Below the pieces are notes generated by a model. The model saw only the letters and a list, made by a program, of their open reading frames with translations. It was not told where the DNA came from and did no database searches. A DNA stretch of 49,136 bases from Lachnospiraceae bacterium. Its GTDB lineage: Bacteria; Bacillota; Clostridia; Lachnospirales; Lachnospiraceae. The stretch lies in assembly GCA_024693845.1 (NCBI GenBank), contig JAILKJ010000019.1:1-49136 (forward strand), read 5' to 3'. Position numbers and translations under genes: made by a program. Of the stretch, positions 32,734 to 40,931 are shown one piece after another; the first letter of the stretch is position 1; every line of letters starts with the position of its first letter.

Positions 32734-32806
32734 ATAGTTCTTTCCTTTCGAAAGCAAATGGGCTATACTGACTTAAGAAAATTCAAAGCCAAGATCGGAG
32801 ATTATT

Positions 32807-33295
32807 ATGAAATGTATTCTTTCCGCAGATAATAACTGGGCCATCGGCCTTCGAAACAGCCTGCTGATCCGCATTCCCGCAGACATGAAATACTTCCGCC
32901 AGACCACTACCGGCGGCGTACTCATCATGGGACGCAAGACGCTGGAAAGCTTTCCCGGCTCCAAGCCTCTGCCCGATCGCGTTAACATCGTTCTTACCTC
33001 AAAGCCGGATTATCGGCCTGAGGGGACCGTTGCTGTCCATTCCGTGGAAGAAGCCATCAAGGTAGCCGAAAGCTACGGCCGCGATATCTACGTCATCGGC
33101 GGCGGCAGCGTTTACAAACAGTTTCTGCCCTACTGTGACGAAGCCCTCGTGACGAGGATCGACCACAGCTATGAGGCTGATACCTATTTCCCTGATCTGG
33201 ATAAATCGGATGAATGGGAGCTTTCCGAAGAAAGTGAAGAAATGACCTGTTTTGATATTACTTATACCTTCTGCCGTTACAAACGGATCCGTTAG
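32807..33295 (+). CDS. folA: Dihydrofolate reductase
   Basis: A protein of 162 residues, normal for DHFR. The N-terminus is CILSADNNWAIGLRNSLLIR with the Ala-Asn-Trp and Gly-x-x-x-x-L-L family signature. Asp27 equivalent is in RIPADMKYFR, and the NADPH loop GRKTLESFPG and strand YVIGGGSVYKQFL follow. It makes tetrahydrofolate needed after the ThyA reaction, although thyA lies 1.2 kb away in the opposite orientation. GGAG precedes the ATG. The last 4 nt overlap the convergent diguanylate cyclase gene. Confidence 0.96.
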   Translation: MKCILSADNNWAIGLRNSLLIRIPADMKYFRQTTTGGVLIMGRKTLESFPGSKPLPDRVNIVLTSKPDYRPEGTVAVHSVEEAIKVAESYGRDIYVIGGGSVYKQFLPYCDEALVTRIDHSYEADTYFPDLDKSDEWELSEESEEMTCFDITYTFCRYKRIR

Positions 33296-34392
33296 TCTCT
33301 GCTTACGATCCTGTTACGGCCTCCGGTCTTACCTGCATACAGTCTCTCATCTGCCTTGGTGATCACGGCATCGATGGAATCGGTCATGGAATAATCCTCG
33401 ATGCCTCCCGTAACGGTCAGATGCAGATTCACATCCTTGAACGCAAATTCATGGGCCGCGATATGCTCCCGCAGAGCATCCATCTTTCGAACGGCCTCGT
33501 CAAATTTCATCTCCTCAAAAGTAAGAAGAAACTCCTCACCACCCCAGCGGGCAACGGAACCGAGTCCCTCCATGGTCTCTTTCAGAATGGAGGAAAGGGA
33601 TTTCAGCACATAATCACCCATGCCGTGTCCGTAGGTATCATTCACCTTCTTAAAGAAATCGATATCCAGGATCGCAACGGCAAAGTTCTTCTGATGCTTT
33701 CTGAATCCGTTCTCCAGCAGTGACAGATGCTCATTCATGGCACGTCTGTTCCAAAGGCCGGTCAGGGCATCCGTGGATACCATATCTTCCAGCTTCTTGT
33801 TGTACTGAATGATCTTCTCTTCGTTCCTGGTATACTTCAAAGAGTAAGCATAGGCTTCCAGACTGGAAAGGGTAGTCAGGATAAGAATGTTAAGGATCAC
33901 GATCAGGGAACCCGGTCCCTCACCTACGGAGGGGTTCATGGGAAGCATATTGGCGACGCCGAGGACGGCTGCGGTAAAAACGGCCTCTCCGACGGAATAA
34001 TATACCTTAGTTTTCATGCTTACTCTGGCATTAAAGTAAAACAGCATAATGCAGACCAGGATCATGGGTGCATAATAATACTTCCAATCCGTCCGCAGAC
34101 AATAGATCGCGATAAAAACATGGTTAACGATGATATAAAGGTACATGCCCACGATACTTCTGTCCTCGTAAGTAAGGATCAGTACCGCTGCCATGATGCC
34201 CACGTTGAAGACTGCCGTGAGACATAAGAACCCGTCATTCAGATATGCCATGATCCCCGAAAGAAGGATCAGATACAGTATCTCTGCGATGGCCATACAG
34301 CGAAGGAGAACGGACAGATCGTTCGACTCCGATTCTCTGCTGACGTCTTTATAGATGATCTCTTTAAATTTCTCCCAGAGTTTAGTACCCAT
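33292..34392 (-). CDS. Membrane diguanylate cyclase (GGDEF)
   Basis: A protein of 366 residues with five to six TM helices in the first 180 residues, then a coiled-coil linker and a GGDEF domain. The domain shows DALTGLWNRRAMNEHL, then DIDFFKKVNDTYGHGMGDYV and the active site RWGGEEFLLTFEE. An R-x-x-D inhibitory site is not present five residues before GGEEF (the sequence is EGLGSVA), so product inhibition at that site is unlikely. It makes cyclic di-GMP from two GTP. The sensing part is the membrane domain. No clear ribosome site is seen for the start at 34392. Confidence 0.92.
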   Translation of the reverse strand: MGTKLWEKFKEIIYKDVSRESESNDLSVLLRCMAIAEILYLILLSGIMAYLNDGFLCLTAVFNVGIMAAVLILTYEDRSIVGMYLYIIVNHVFIAIYCLRTDWKYYYAPMILVCIMLFYFNARVSMKTKVYYSVGEAVFTAAVLGVANMLPMNPSVGEGPGSLIVILNILILTTLSSLEAYAYSLKYTRNEEKIIQYNKKLEDMVSTDALTGLWNRRAMNEHLSLLENGFRKHQKNFAVAILDIDFFKKVNDTYGHGMGDYVLKSLSSILKETMEGLGSVARWGGEEFLLTFEEMKFDEAVRKMDALREHIAAHEFAFKDVNLHLTVTGGIEDYSMTDSIDAVITKADERLYAGKTGGRNRIVSRD

Positions 34393-34457
34393 TTGTGATG
34401 TGCAACCCCCGCTGCCGTTTCTTTGAACCCTCTTGATTATGATACCATAACCACTCT

Positions 34458-35306
34458 TTAAATCGCAACCGGTATATCCTTGATCTGCTCGCCCGTTTCA
34501 TACCCGATCAGCTTAACGTCATCCCTGGTGAATTCATAGAAATCCTTCACATCCGGGTTGAGTTCAAACTTCGGTGCGGCAAAAGGCTTTCTTGCGATAA
34601 GCTCCTCCACCAGTGGCACATGTCTGTCATAGATATGGGCATCCGCGATCACATGCACCAGCTCTCCCACCTGCATGTCACAGACCTGAGCCAGCATATG
34701 TACAAGTACTGCATACTGTACCACATTCCAGTTGTTGGCCGTCAGCACATCTTGGGAACGCTGGTTCAAAATGGCATTCAGTGTCAGCTTATCCTGTCCC
34801 TTCTTCTGCGTCACATTAAAGGTCATGCTGTAAGCACAGGGATACAGGTTCATCTCATGCAGATCCTGATGCACATAGATGTTCGTCATGATCCTGCGGC
34901 TGAAGGGATTGTTCTTCAGGTCATAGATCACCCTGTCCACCTGATCCATCATCCCTTCTTTATACTGATGCTTTACGGACATCTGATAGCCATAGGCTTT
35001 GCCGATGGATCCGTTTTCATCCGCCCACTCATCCCAGATATGGCTGTGAAGATCCTTGATATTGTTGGACTTCTGCTGCCAGATCCAGAGCATCTCATCG
35101 GTGGCGGACTTCAGCGCCGTCTTACGAAGGGTCATAATGGGGAACTCCTTCGAAAGATCATAGCGGTTCACCGCGCCGAACTTCTTGATGGTATAGGCAC
35201 TCTGTCCGTCAGGCCAATGGGGACGTACCTTTTCTCCTTCCGTACTCGTTCCGTTGTCCAGGATATCCCGGCACATTCCTATAAAGACTTCATCTGCATA
35301 ACTCAT
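34458..35306 (-). CDS. thyA: Thymidylate synthase
   Basis: A protein of 282 residues, the ThyA family size. The nucleophile Cys is in LYPCAYSMTF, the phosphate-binding Arg pair lies in SRRIMTNIYVHQD and LNQRSQDVLTANNWN, and the folate-side end has the DVKLIGYETG segment. Converts dUMP to dTMP with methylene-tetrahydrofolate, giving dihydrofolate to FolA. It follows the beta-CASP nuclease gene by 19 nt in the same direction. Confidence 0.96.
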   Translation of the reverse strand: MSYADEVFIGMCRDILDNGTSTEGEKVRPHWPDGQSAYTIKKFGAVNRYDLSKEFPIMTLRKTALKSATDEMLWIWQQKSNNIKDLHSHIWDEWADENGSIGKAYGYQMSVKHQYKEGMMDQVDRVIYDLKNNPFSRRIMTNIYVHQDLHEMNLYPCAYSMTFNVTQKKGQDKLTLNAILNQRSQDVLTANNWNVVQYAVLVHMLAQVCDMQVGELVHVIADAHIYDRHVPLVEELIARKPFAAPKFELNPDVKDFYEFTRDDVKLIGYETGEQIKDIPVAI

Positions 35307-35325
35307 TGGTTTTGTTTATTCCTTT

Positions 35326-36921
35326 CTATCGATCCCATTTATCTGCCAGAGCATTGATCTGATCCGCAAACTTGGCAAGATCCTTATTGGTGCCGCCTTC
35401 GTTTTTATGGATCACCGCGATCAGTCTCTGACCTGCAGCCAGAAGCCTGTTGAAGATATCGGATACGACTCTGCGCTTCTTGACAGCCACAGGCTCTGCT
35501 TCGTAAACAAATTCTCCCGTTGCAAGATCGAATTCGGTGCCGCTGTAAGGAGCATAGGCCTCAAATCCGTATTCATGTTTCAGACATCCGGCAAAGGCCG
35601 TCGTAACGGAATCCTCACCATGCACCACAAACACCTTCTCGGGCTTTTGTTCAAACCCGCAGATCCACTCCAGAAGTCCGTTCTTGTCCGCATGACCGCT
35701 CATGCCGGCAAGCTGCAGGATCTTCGCCCTTACCTCGATGGGCTCTCCGAAGAGCTTAACCTCCTTCTTGCCCTCGATGATGGCGCGGCCCAAAGTTCCG
35801 ATAGCCTGGTAACCCACAAACAGGATACTGCATTCCGGCCGCCAGAGGTTATGTTTCAGGTGGTGGCGGATACGTCCCGCCTCACACATACCCGATGCGG
35901 AAAGTATCACCTTGGGTGTTTCATCAAAGTTGATATCCTTGGATTCTTCACTGGTGATGGAAAGCCTCAGCCCCGGAAAGCTGATGGGATTGATCCCGGC
36001 TCTTACCAGCTCCATTGCTTCTTCATCAAAGCAGTTGTAAATATTTTTCTGAAAAATGCCCGTAGCCTCAACTGCCAGAGGACTGTCCACATAGACGGGG
36101 AAATTCTCGTGCCCTTCCACCAGTCGTTCCGTTTTGATCTTACGAAGGAAGTACAGCATCTCCTGGGTTCTTCCTACCGCAAAGGAAGGGATCACCACAT
36201 TGCCGCCCCGGTCAAAGGTTTCCTTCAGGATCTTGACCAGTTCACCCACATAATCGGGATTTTCCGTGGAGTGGAGCCTGTCGCCGTAGGTGGATTCCAT
36301 GATCACATAATCCGCCTCCGCCGTCTTCTCCGGGTCCTTGATCAACGGCTGGTTCTTGTTTCCGATATCGCCGGAGAATACCACTTTCCTGGATACTCCG
36401 TCCTCCTGCAACCAGAATTCCACGGATGCCGAACCCAGCAGATGTCCGATATCGGTGAAGCGGATCTTCACGCCTTCACACAGCTCGATCTGTTTGCCGT
36501 AAGGGCAGGGAACGATCAGCCTGATGGTCCCGTCCGCATCCTCCATGGAATAGATCGGCTCGGCGGGTTCGATCTCCGCGGATCTTTTCGCCTTACGATT
36601 CTTCCACTCAGCTTCCTGCATCTGTATATGAGCACAGTCACGAAGCATGATGCTGCAAAGATCCGCCGTAGCCTCCGTCATGAAGATCTTGCCGCGAAAA
36701 CCTCTTGCATACAATAGCGGCAGCAGACCCGAATGGTCTACATGCGCATGGGTCAGCACCACAAAGTCGATCAGAGATTCCTGAACCGGCAGGGGTACAT
36801 TTTCATATACATCGATCCCCTGTTCCATACCGTAATCCACCAGGAAATGCTTTCCTCCGCACTCCAGGTAATGACAGCTACCCGTTACCTCGTGATCCGC
36901 ACCGATAAATTTCAGTTTCAT
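35326..36921 (-). CDS. Metallo-beta-lactamase fold beta-CASP ribonuclease
   Basis: A protein of 531 residues. Zinc motif THAHVDHSGLLPLL, then GHLLGSASVEFW and FSGDIGNKNQPL. The beta-CASP insert is seen in MESTYGDRLHS and VVIPSFAVGRTQEML, and GMSGHADKNGLLEWI supplies the late His. These are the blocks of the CPSF73-like RNA-cleaving enzymes of bacteria. It is cytosolic and probably cleaves RNA endonucleolytically; its substrates are unknown. It is distinct from RNase J, which carries extra C-terminal domains. GGAGG lies 10 nt before ATG. Head of a nuclease-thyA pair. Confidence 0.9.
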   Translation of the reverse strand: MKLKFIGADHEVTGSCHYLECGGKHFLVDYGMEQGIDVYENVPLPVQESLIDFVVLTHAHVDHSGLLPLLYARGFRGKIFMTEATADLCSIMLRDCAHIQMQEAEWKNRKAKRSAEIEPAEPIYSMEDADGTIRLIVPCPYGKQIELCEGVKIRFTDIGHLLGSASVEFWLQEDGVSRKVVFSGDIGNKNQPLIKDPEKTAEADYVIMESTYGDRLHSTENPDYVGELVKILKETFDRGGNVVIPSFAVGRTQEMLYFLRKIKTERLVEGHENFPVYVDSPLAVEATGIFQKNIYNCFDEEAMELVRAGINPISFPGLRLSITSEESKDINFDETPKVILSASGMCEAGRIRHHLKHNLWRPECSILFVGYQAIGTLGRAIIEGKKEVKLFGEPIEVRAKILQLAGMSGHADKNGLLEWICGFEQKPEKVFVVHGEDSVTTAFAGCLKHEYGFEAYAPYSGTEFDLATGEFVYEAEPVAVKKRRVVSDIFNRLLAAGQRLIAVIHKNEGGTNKDLAKFADQINALADKWDR

Positions 36922-36969
36922 GTTTGCCCCAGCCTCCCGTATTTGAAAAACCTTGCTGCGATACTATAC

Positions 36970-37004
36970 AAAAAGCGGTCAGGAAACCTCCTTATCCGCT
37001 TTTT
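36970..37004 (-). terminator. Terminator after the PAS chemoreceptor-like gene
   Basis: A stem of AAAAAGCGG / CCGCTTTTT with an inner AGGA/TCCT part, followed on the minus strand by TTTTTG. It separates the gene at 37041-38453 from the beta-CASP gene. Confidence 0.75.
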
Positions 37005-37040
37005 GACTTTCACTCCCTTTTGAGCCTATATCATATCCGA

Positions 37041-38453
37041 TCAACTGTAGAGGCTGGAAGCCATCTCAGCGATCTCATCCGCCGACTTGTGCAGCGCCAC
37101 GATGGTGGCATCGATCTCCTGCATCTCAGCACTCTCGTCGGTTACATTCTCACTGATCTGTGTGATCTTACCGAGCATATCGCCTACGGATTCTCTCATT
37201 CCGTTTAAGATATCGCCGATCTGTCCCGTGGTTGCCTTGGTGGAATTGGAGAGGTTCTGTACCTCCGACGCCACTACCGCAAATCCCTTGCCGGCCTCGC
37301 CCGCTCTTGCTGCCTCAATGGAGGCATTCAGGGAAAGCAGGTTCGTCTGATCCGCAATACTCTGGATCGAAGTGATGATACCCATGGAGGCATCCACGGA
37401 CTCTTCGATCTTCTTGGCGGATGCTGCCACCTCGGTCTGACGTTCAGTCATCTCATTCATCTGCTTGGTTGCAAGATCAACTGTACCGGCGATCTCGGAA
37501 ATGCTGCGTCGCAGATTCTCAATACTGGGTGCCATCTCTTCCTGGAACCTGAGCTTATTTCTCTTCTCTTCGGAGATATCCAGGATCGTACCCGCTGCCA
37601 TGAGGGGTTTCTTCTTATCTTTTGACCAAACCACATAGCTGGAGGAACGAAGCCAGATGTATTCCCCGCTCTTATGCAGCATGCGGTATTCCATATCGAA
37701 GACCACATTTCCGTAAGGGTCTGCCAGCTGCTCGCCCATCTTCTCGGAGGCCATAGCCACATCATCGGGATGGATCTTGGTGATCCAGCTGTTCATGATA
37801 TCAGGGAAATCCACGGAGTTCGAATACCCCAGGATCTGCTTGAACTGATCGTTAAATACCATGGGGGAGTTGATATCGGAGATATCATACTTGGTAAGAT
37901 CCATAGACCAGGAACCTTCCAGCATCATCTTGTTTACGGCGAAGCTTCTTCTCTGATCATGCTCAAGAGTAGCTTCCATCCGAAGCTTATCCTCGATATC
38001 CGTAAAGGTTCCGATGAAGACCTCCGGTGAACCGTCCGGTCTTTTGAGACACTCTCCTGCCGCATGGCACATATGATATTCGCCGCTCTTAAACAGCAGC
38101 CGGTAATCGATATCATATCTGGCATTCCGGTCTGCAACGGCGGCTCCGAAGGCTGCGAACACCTTCTCCGCATCCTCGGGATGGATGATCTTATTCAGTC
38201 CATCGGGGGAATCCTGAAGCTCGTCTCCCCGGTATCCCAACACCCTGCGCATCTCCTCGGTAAAACGGACATCCGTCATGTTGCCCTGTTCATCGAAGTA
38301 TGCCATCCATACGGAAAGGTGGCTCTCGTTGTTGACCGATTCAAGCATCCGGTAATAAAGCTTTGCTTCATAGCGGGAAGCCTCAAGTTCCTTCTCCAGC
38401 TCCTCGATCCTGTTCTTCAGCGCATCGTTTTCCTGCTTACCCAAATTAAACAT
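37041..38453 (-). CDS. Soluble PAS-PAS methyl-accepting chemotaxis-type signalling protein
   Basis: A protein of 470 residues without membrane segments: N-terminal coiled coil ([15 protein letters not shown]), PAS/PAC 1 (about 40-160), PAS/PAC 2 (about 180-300, for example [20 protein letters not shown]) and a short MCP signalling domain. Its hairpin tip reads [20 protein letters not shown] and [19 protein letters not shown]. No CheR-type pentapeptide or HAMP is seen, and no chemotaxis genes are nearby. It may sense a cytosolic ligand such as heme, flavin or oxygen, but the PAS cofactor is unknown. A short frame MGKKARFM ending in TAATG overlaps the start. Confidence 0.88.
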   Translation of the reverse strand: MFNLGKQENDALKNRIEELEKELEASRYEAKLYYRMLESVNNESHLSVWMAYFDEQGNMTDVRFTEEMRRVLGYRGDELQDSPDGLNKIIHPEDAEKVFAAFGAAVADRNARYDIDYRLLFKSGEYHMCHAAGECLKRPDGSPEVFIGTFTDIEDKLRMEATLEHDQRRSFAVNKMMLEGSWSMDLTKYDISDINSPMVFNDQFKQILGYSNSVDFPDIMNSWITKIHPDDVAMASEKMGEQLADPYGNVVFDMEYRMLHKSGEYIWLRSSSYVVWSKDKKKPLMAAGTILDISEEKRNKLRFQEEMAPSIENLRRSISEIAGTVDLATKQMNEMTERQTEVAASAKKIEESVDASMGIITSIQSIADQTNLLSLNASIEAARAGEAGKGFAVVASEVQNLSNSTKATTGQIGDILNGMRESVGDMLGKITQISENVTDESAEMQEIDATIVALHKSADEIAEMASSLYS

Positions 38454-38491
38454 TACATAAACCTCGCTTTCTTCCCCATACTCCTTTCTCT

Positions 38492-38520
38492 ATTATAAAG
38501 TAATGCCACCCCGTAAGCAA
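38492..38520 (-). promoter_or_regulatory. Promoter of the PAS chemoreceptor-like gene
   Basis: TTGCTT (38515-38520), 17 nt, TATAAT (38492-38497). Confidence 0.7.
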
Positions 38521-38540
38521 TACGTTTTTCCCGAAATCAT

Positions 38541-38569
38541 TTGAAAAAAATGCCCTCTTGCTTTACACT
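38541..38569 (+). promoter_or_regulatory. Promoter of the secreted protein gene
   Basis: TTGAAA (38541-38546), 17 nt, TACACT (38564-38569), 44 nt before the ATG at 38613. Confidence 0.65.
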
Positions 38570-38612
38570 GAAGAGGTAGTTTATCGAATATCCGAAAAGG
38601 AAAGGAACACCC

Positions 38613-39074
38613 ATGAAAAAACGACCCCGGATCTTTACCATATGCCTGTTTTTGCTGATCCTGCTGCTTGCTCTTCCCGCCGGTGCACAGCCGGCCGCCG
38701 GAACACCTTCCGCAGCAGCCGGCAATACTGAGGCGGCCGCCGATGCCGCTTCGTCCGCTACCCTTCCCAAGGCTCCGAAGAAGACGAAGATCACCAAGGT
38801 ATCGAAGGGAAAGTACTACTATCTCAGGGGCAAGAAGATCCGTCTGTTTACCGTGAAATGGAAAAAAGTAAAGGGCGCAACCTCCTATGAGGTATACGCC
38901 CGTACCGGTTCCAAAAAATACCGCCTCGTCGACACCGTCAAAAAAACCAAGTCGAATCTCTACGGCGGTGTGGGCTACCGCTACAGCATCTACGTCGTTC
39001 CCTGCAGGACGGAGGGTAAGAAAACCGCCCGCGGGAAGAAATCGAAAAAAGTAACGGTAGACCTTCGCTGGTGA
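38613..39074 (+). CDS. Secreted fibronectin type III-like protein
   Basis: A protein of 153 residues. Signal peptide (residues 1-24, basic start then ICLFLLILLLALPAGA), an Ala/Pro linker rich in small residues (about 25-52), and one Lys-rich domain of about 95 residues. That domain has FTVKWKKVKGATSYEVYART, the typical strand pair of a fibronectin type III module. The mature protein has a net positive charge, which may keep it on the acidic wall. No enzyme motif. AAGGAA precedes the ATG. Similar Lys-rich modules occur in the surface protein at 46031-49136. Confidence 0.8.
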   Translation: MKKRPRIFTICLFLLILLLALPAGAQPAAGTPSAAAGNTEAAADAASSATLPKAPKKTKITKVSKGKYYYLRGKKIRLFTVKWKKVKGATSYEVYARTGSKKYRLVDTVKKTKSNLYGGVGYRYSIYVVPCRTEGKKTARGKKSKKVTVDLRW

Positions 39075-39090
39075 TCCCTTAACCGGATCT

Positions 39091-40332
39091 TTACTCTTCT
39101 CTGTGATCAAAGACGCGCTGGGTCTTCTTTTCGGACCTGGGAAGCGTTCCTAAGGGAACCACGGTCACCCGGGGTGTTACGTTCATCTTGGACTTGAATG
39201 CCTCACGGATCTGCTTGCCGGTCTTTTCAAAGTTCACACGTCCTTCTGCCTCAACGGTGATCAGGATCACATCCTTATTGATCTCCTCGTCATGAGCAAT
39301 GTTGATATTGTACTCGCTGGATACACCGTCGATCTGTCCCAGCAGCTCTTCCACCTGACTGGGGAACATGTTCACGCCGTGTACCTTGAACATATCGTCA
39401 CTTCTTCCGCGGATGATATCCAGTCTGGGATATTTGGATCCGCAGGGACATTCTCCGGGAATGATGCGGGAAAGGTCATGGGTCCTGAAACGGAGCAGAG
39501 GAGCTCCCTCTTTCACCAGGGTCGTGATAACGATCTCGCCTTCCTCACCATCCTCAACATTCTCGCCCGTAACCGGATCGATGATCTCGATATACAGATA
39601 ATCATCCCAGTAATGCATGCCGGTCTGCTTATCGCAGTTCACGCCGATACCCGGGCCGTAGATCTCGGTAAGTCCGTAGATATCGTAAAGCTCGATGCCC
39701 AGCTTGTCATGGATGTACTCTCTTTTCTTTTCGCTCCAGCGCTCCGAACCGATGACACCCTTGGTCAGGAAGATATCATCCTTCATGCCCCTTCTCTCGA
39801 TCTCCTCTGCAAGAAGAAGTGCGTAAGAAGAAGTCGCGCAAAGAACCGTGGACTTTAAGTCCACCATCATCTGCAGCTGCTTTTCCGTATTACCGGGACC
39901 CATGGGGATCGCCATGGCACCCAACTTCTCGCAGCCTGCCTGGAAGCCGATCCCGGCAGTCCACAGACCGTAGCCGGGGGTGATATGGATCCTGTCCTTA
40001 TTGGTGATGCCTGCCGTTTCATAGCATCTGGCAAACATGAGTGCCCAGTCATCCACGTCTTTTGCGGTATAAGGGATGATAACGGGCTTTCCCGTGGTAC
40101 CCGAAGAAGAATGGATACGTACCACCTCTTCATCCGGAACCGCTTGGATCCCCAGCGGATAAGCATTCCTCAGATCCGCCTTACTTGAAAAAGGGATCTT
40201 CTCAAAATCCTCCTGGGATGCAACGCCGGTGATGCCTGCATCACGATACACCTGACCGTAGTAGCTGTCCGTTTTGATCAGGCGCTTGACCTGCGCATCA
40301 ACCTGTTTGATCTGTGTTTCATTAAGCTTCAT
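39091..40332 (-). CDS. paaK: Phenylacetate--CoA ligase family enzyme
   Basis: A protein of 413 residues of the AMP-forming adenylate family, PaaK type. The ATP motif is RIHSSSGTTGKPVIIPYT near residue 90, the adenine motif YDIYGLTEIYGPG, and the C-terminal lid DIIRGRSDDMFKVHGVN. It joins an arylacetate to CoA or, in reverse, uses an arylacetyl-CoA to make ATP. It is the last gene of the iorA-iorB-paaK operon. Its ATG overlaps the iorB stop by 4 nt. Context suggests phenylacetate, indoleacetate or hydroxyphenylacetate as substrate. Confidence 0.93.
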   Translation of the reverse strand: MKLNETQIKQVDAQVKRLIKTDSYYGQVYRDAGITGVASQEDFEKIPFSSKADLRNAYPLGIQAVPDEEVVRIHSSSGTTGKPVIIPYTAKDVDDWALMFARCYETAGITNKDRIHITPGYGLWTAGIGFQAGCEKLGAMAIPMGPGNTEKQLQMMVDLKSTVLCATSSYALLLAEEIERRGMKDDIFLTKGVIGSERWSEKKREYIHDKLGIELYDIYGLTEIYGPGIGVNCDKQTGMHYWDDYLYIEIIDPVTGENVEDGEEGEIVITTLVKEGAPLLRFRTHDLSRIIPGECPCGSKYPRLDIIRGRSDDMFKVHGVNMFPSQVEELLGQIDGVSSEYNINIAHDEEINKDVILITVEAEGRVNFEKTGKQIREAFKSKMNVTPRVTVVPLGTLPRSEKKTQRVFDHREE

Positions 40333-40931
40333 GATTTATCCTCCTCATTGGTTTTTCCGATTTCATATCCCTGTGAAAATGCCTGGAGATTTGCCTCTCT
40401 GAACTTTGGCGGCACTCTTTTTTCTATCTCGCTCTCCATGGTTTCCCGGTTGATCCCCAGTCTCCCGGATCCTGCAGCTATACCCAGAAGCAGGATGTTC
40501 AGGAATTTCACCGAACCCAGCTTTTGACATTCTTTGTCTCCGTCTGCAAAAATACAGCTGACATTTTTCTCAAGATGATCCAGCATCTCAGACCCGTCAT
40601 AACCGGAGTCCGTAAGGGATGCCGTTACCGGCTTGATGGCCGTGGTGTTTACGATGGCAAGGCCCCCTTCAGCCAGATACGGAAGATTTCTTACCACCTC
40701 CGAAGGCTCGAAGCCTATGATGATATCTGCCTTCCCAACCGGTATCAGCGGAGAATGGGCATCCTCCCCGATCCTTACATGACTGGTTACCGGGCCGCCT
40801 CTCTGCGCCATTCCGATGGTTTCCGCAGAATGGACCACATGCCCTTCTGCCATGGCTGAAGCCGCTATGATCCTCGATGCAAGGACGGTTCCCTGTCCTC
40901 CTACTCCGCAGATCAGTATGTCCTTATTCAT
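40329..40931 (-). CDS. iorB: Indolepyruvate ferredoxin oxidoreductase, beta subunit
   Basis: A protein of 200 residues of the gamma-domain pyruvate:ferredoxin oxidoreductase type. The N-terminus MNKDILICGVGGQGTVLASR is the typical Gly-rich loop, then HVVHSAETIGMAQRGGPVTS and HVRIGEDAHSPLIP. The start at 40931 is chosen for GGAGGTGACGGGG just upstream; it overlaps the end of iorA by 8 nt. Together with IorA it converts aryl-pyruvates and CoA to arylacetyl-CoA, CO2 and reduced ferredoxin. Confidence 0.94.
   Translation of the reverse strand: MNKDILICGVGGQGTVLASRIIAASAMAEGHVVHSAETIGMAQRGGPVTSHVRIGEDAHSPLIPVGKADIIIGFEPSEVVRNLPYLAEGGLAIVNTTAIKPVTASLTDSGYDGSEMLDHLEKNVSCIFADGDKECQKLGSVKFLNILLLGIAAGSGRLGINRETMESEIEKRVPPKFREANLQAFSQGYEIGKTNEEDKS

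Noticed and set aside
35407-36717. A 436-codon plus-strand frame opposite the beta-CASP nuclease
   Set aside because: Antisense shadow; the nuclease motifs on the other strand are decisive.
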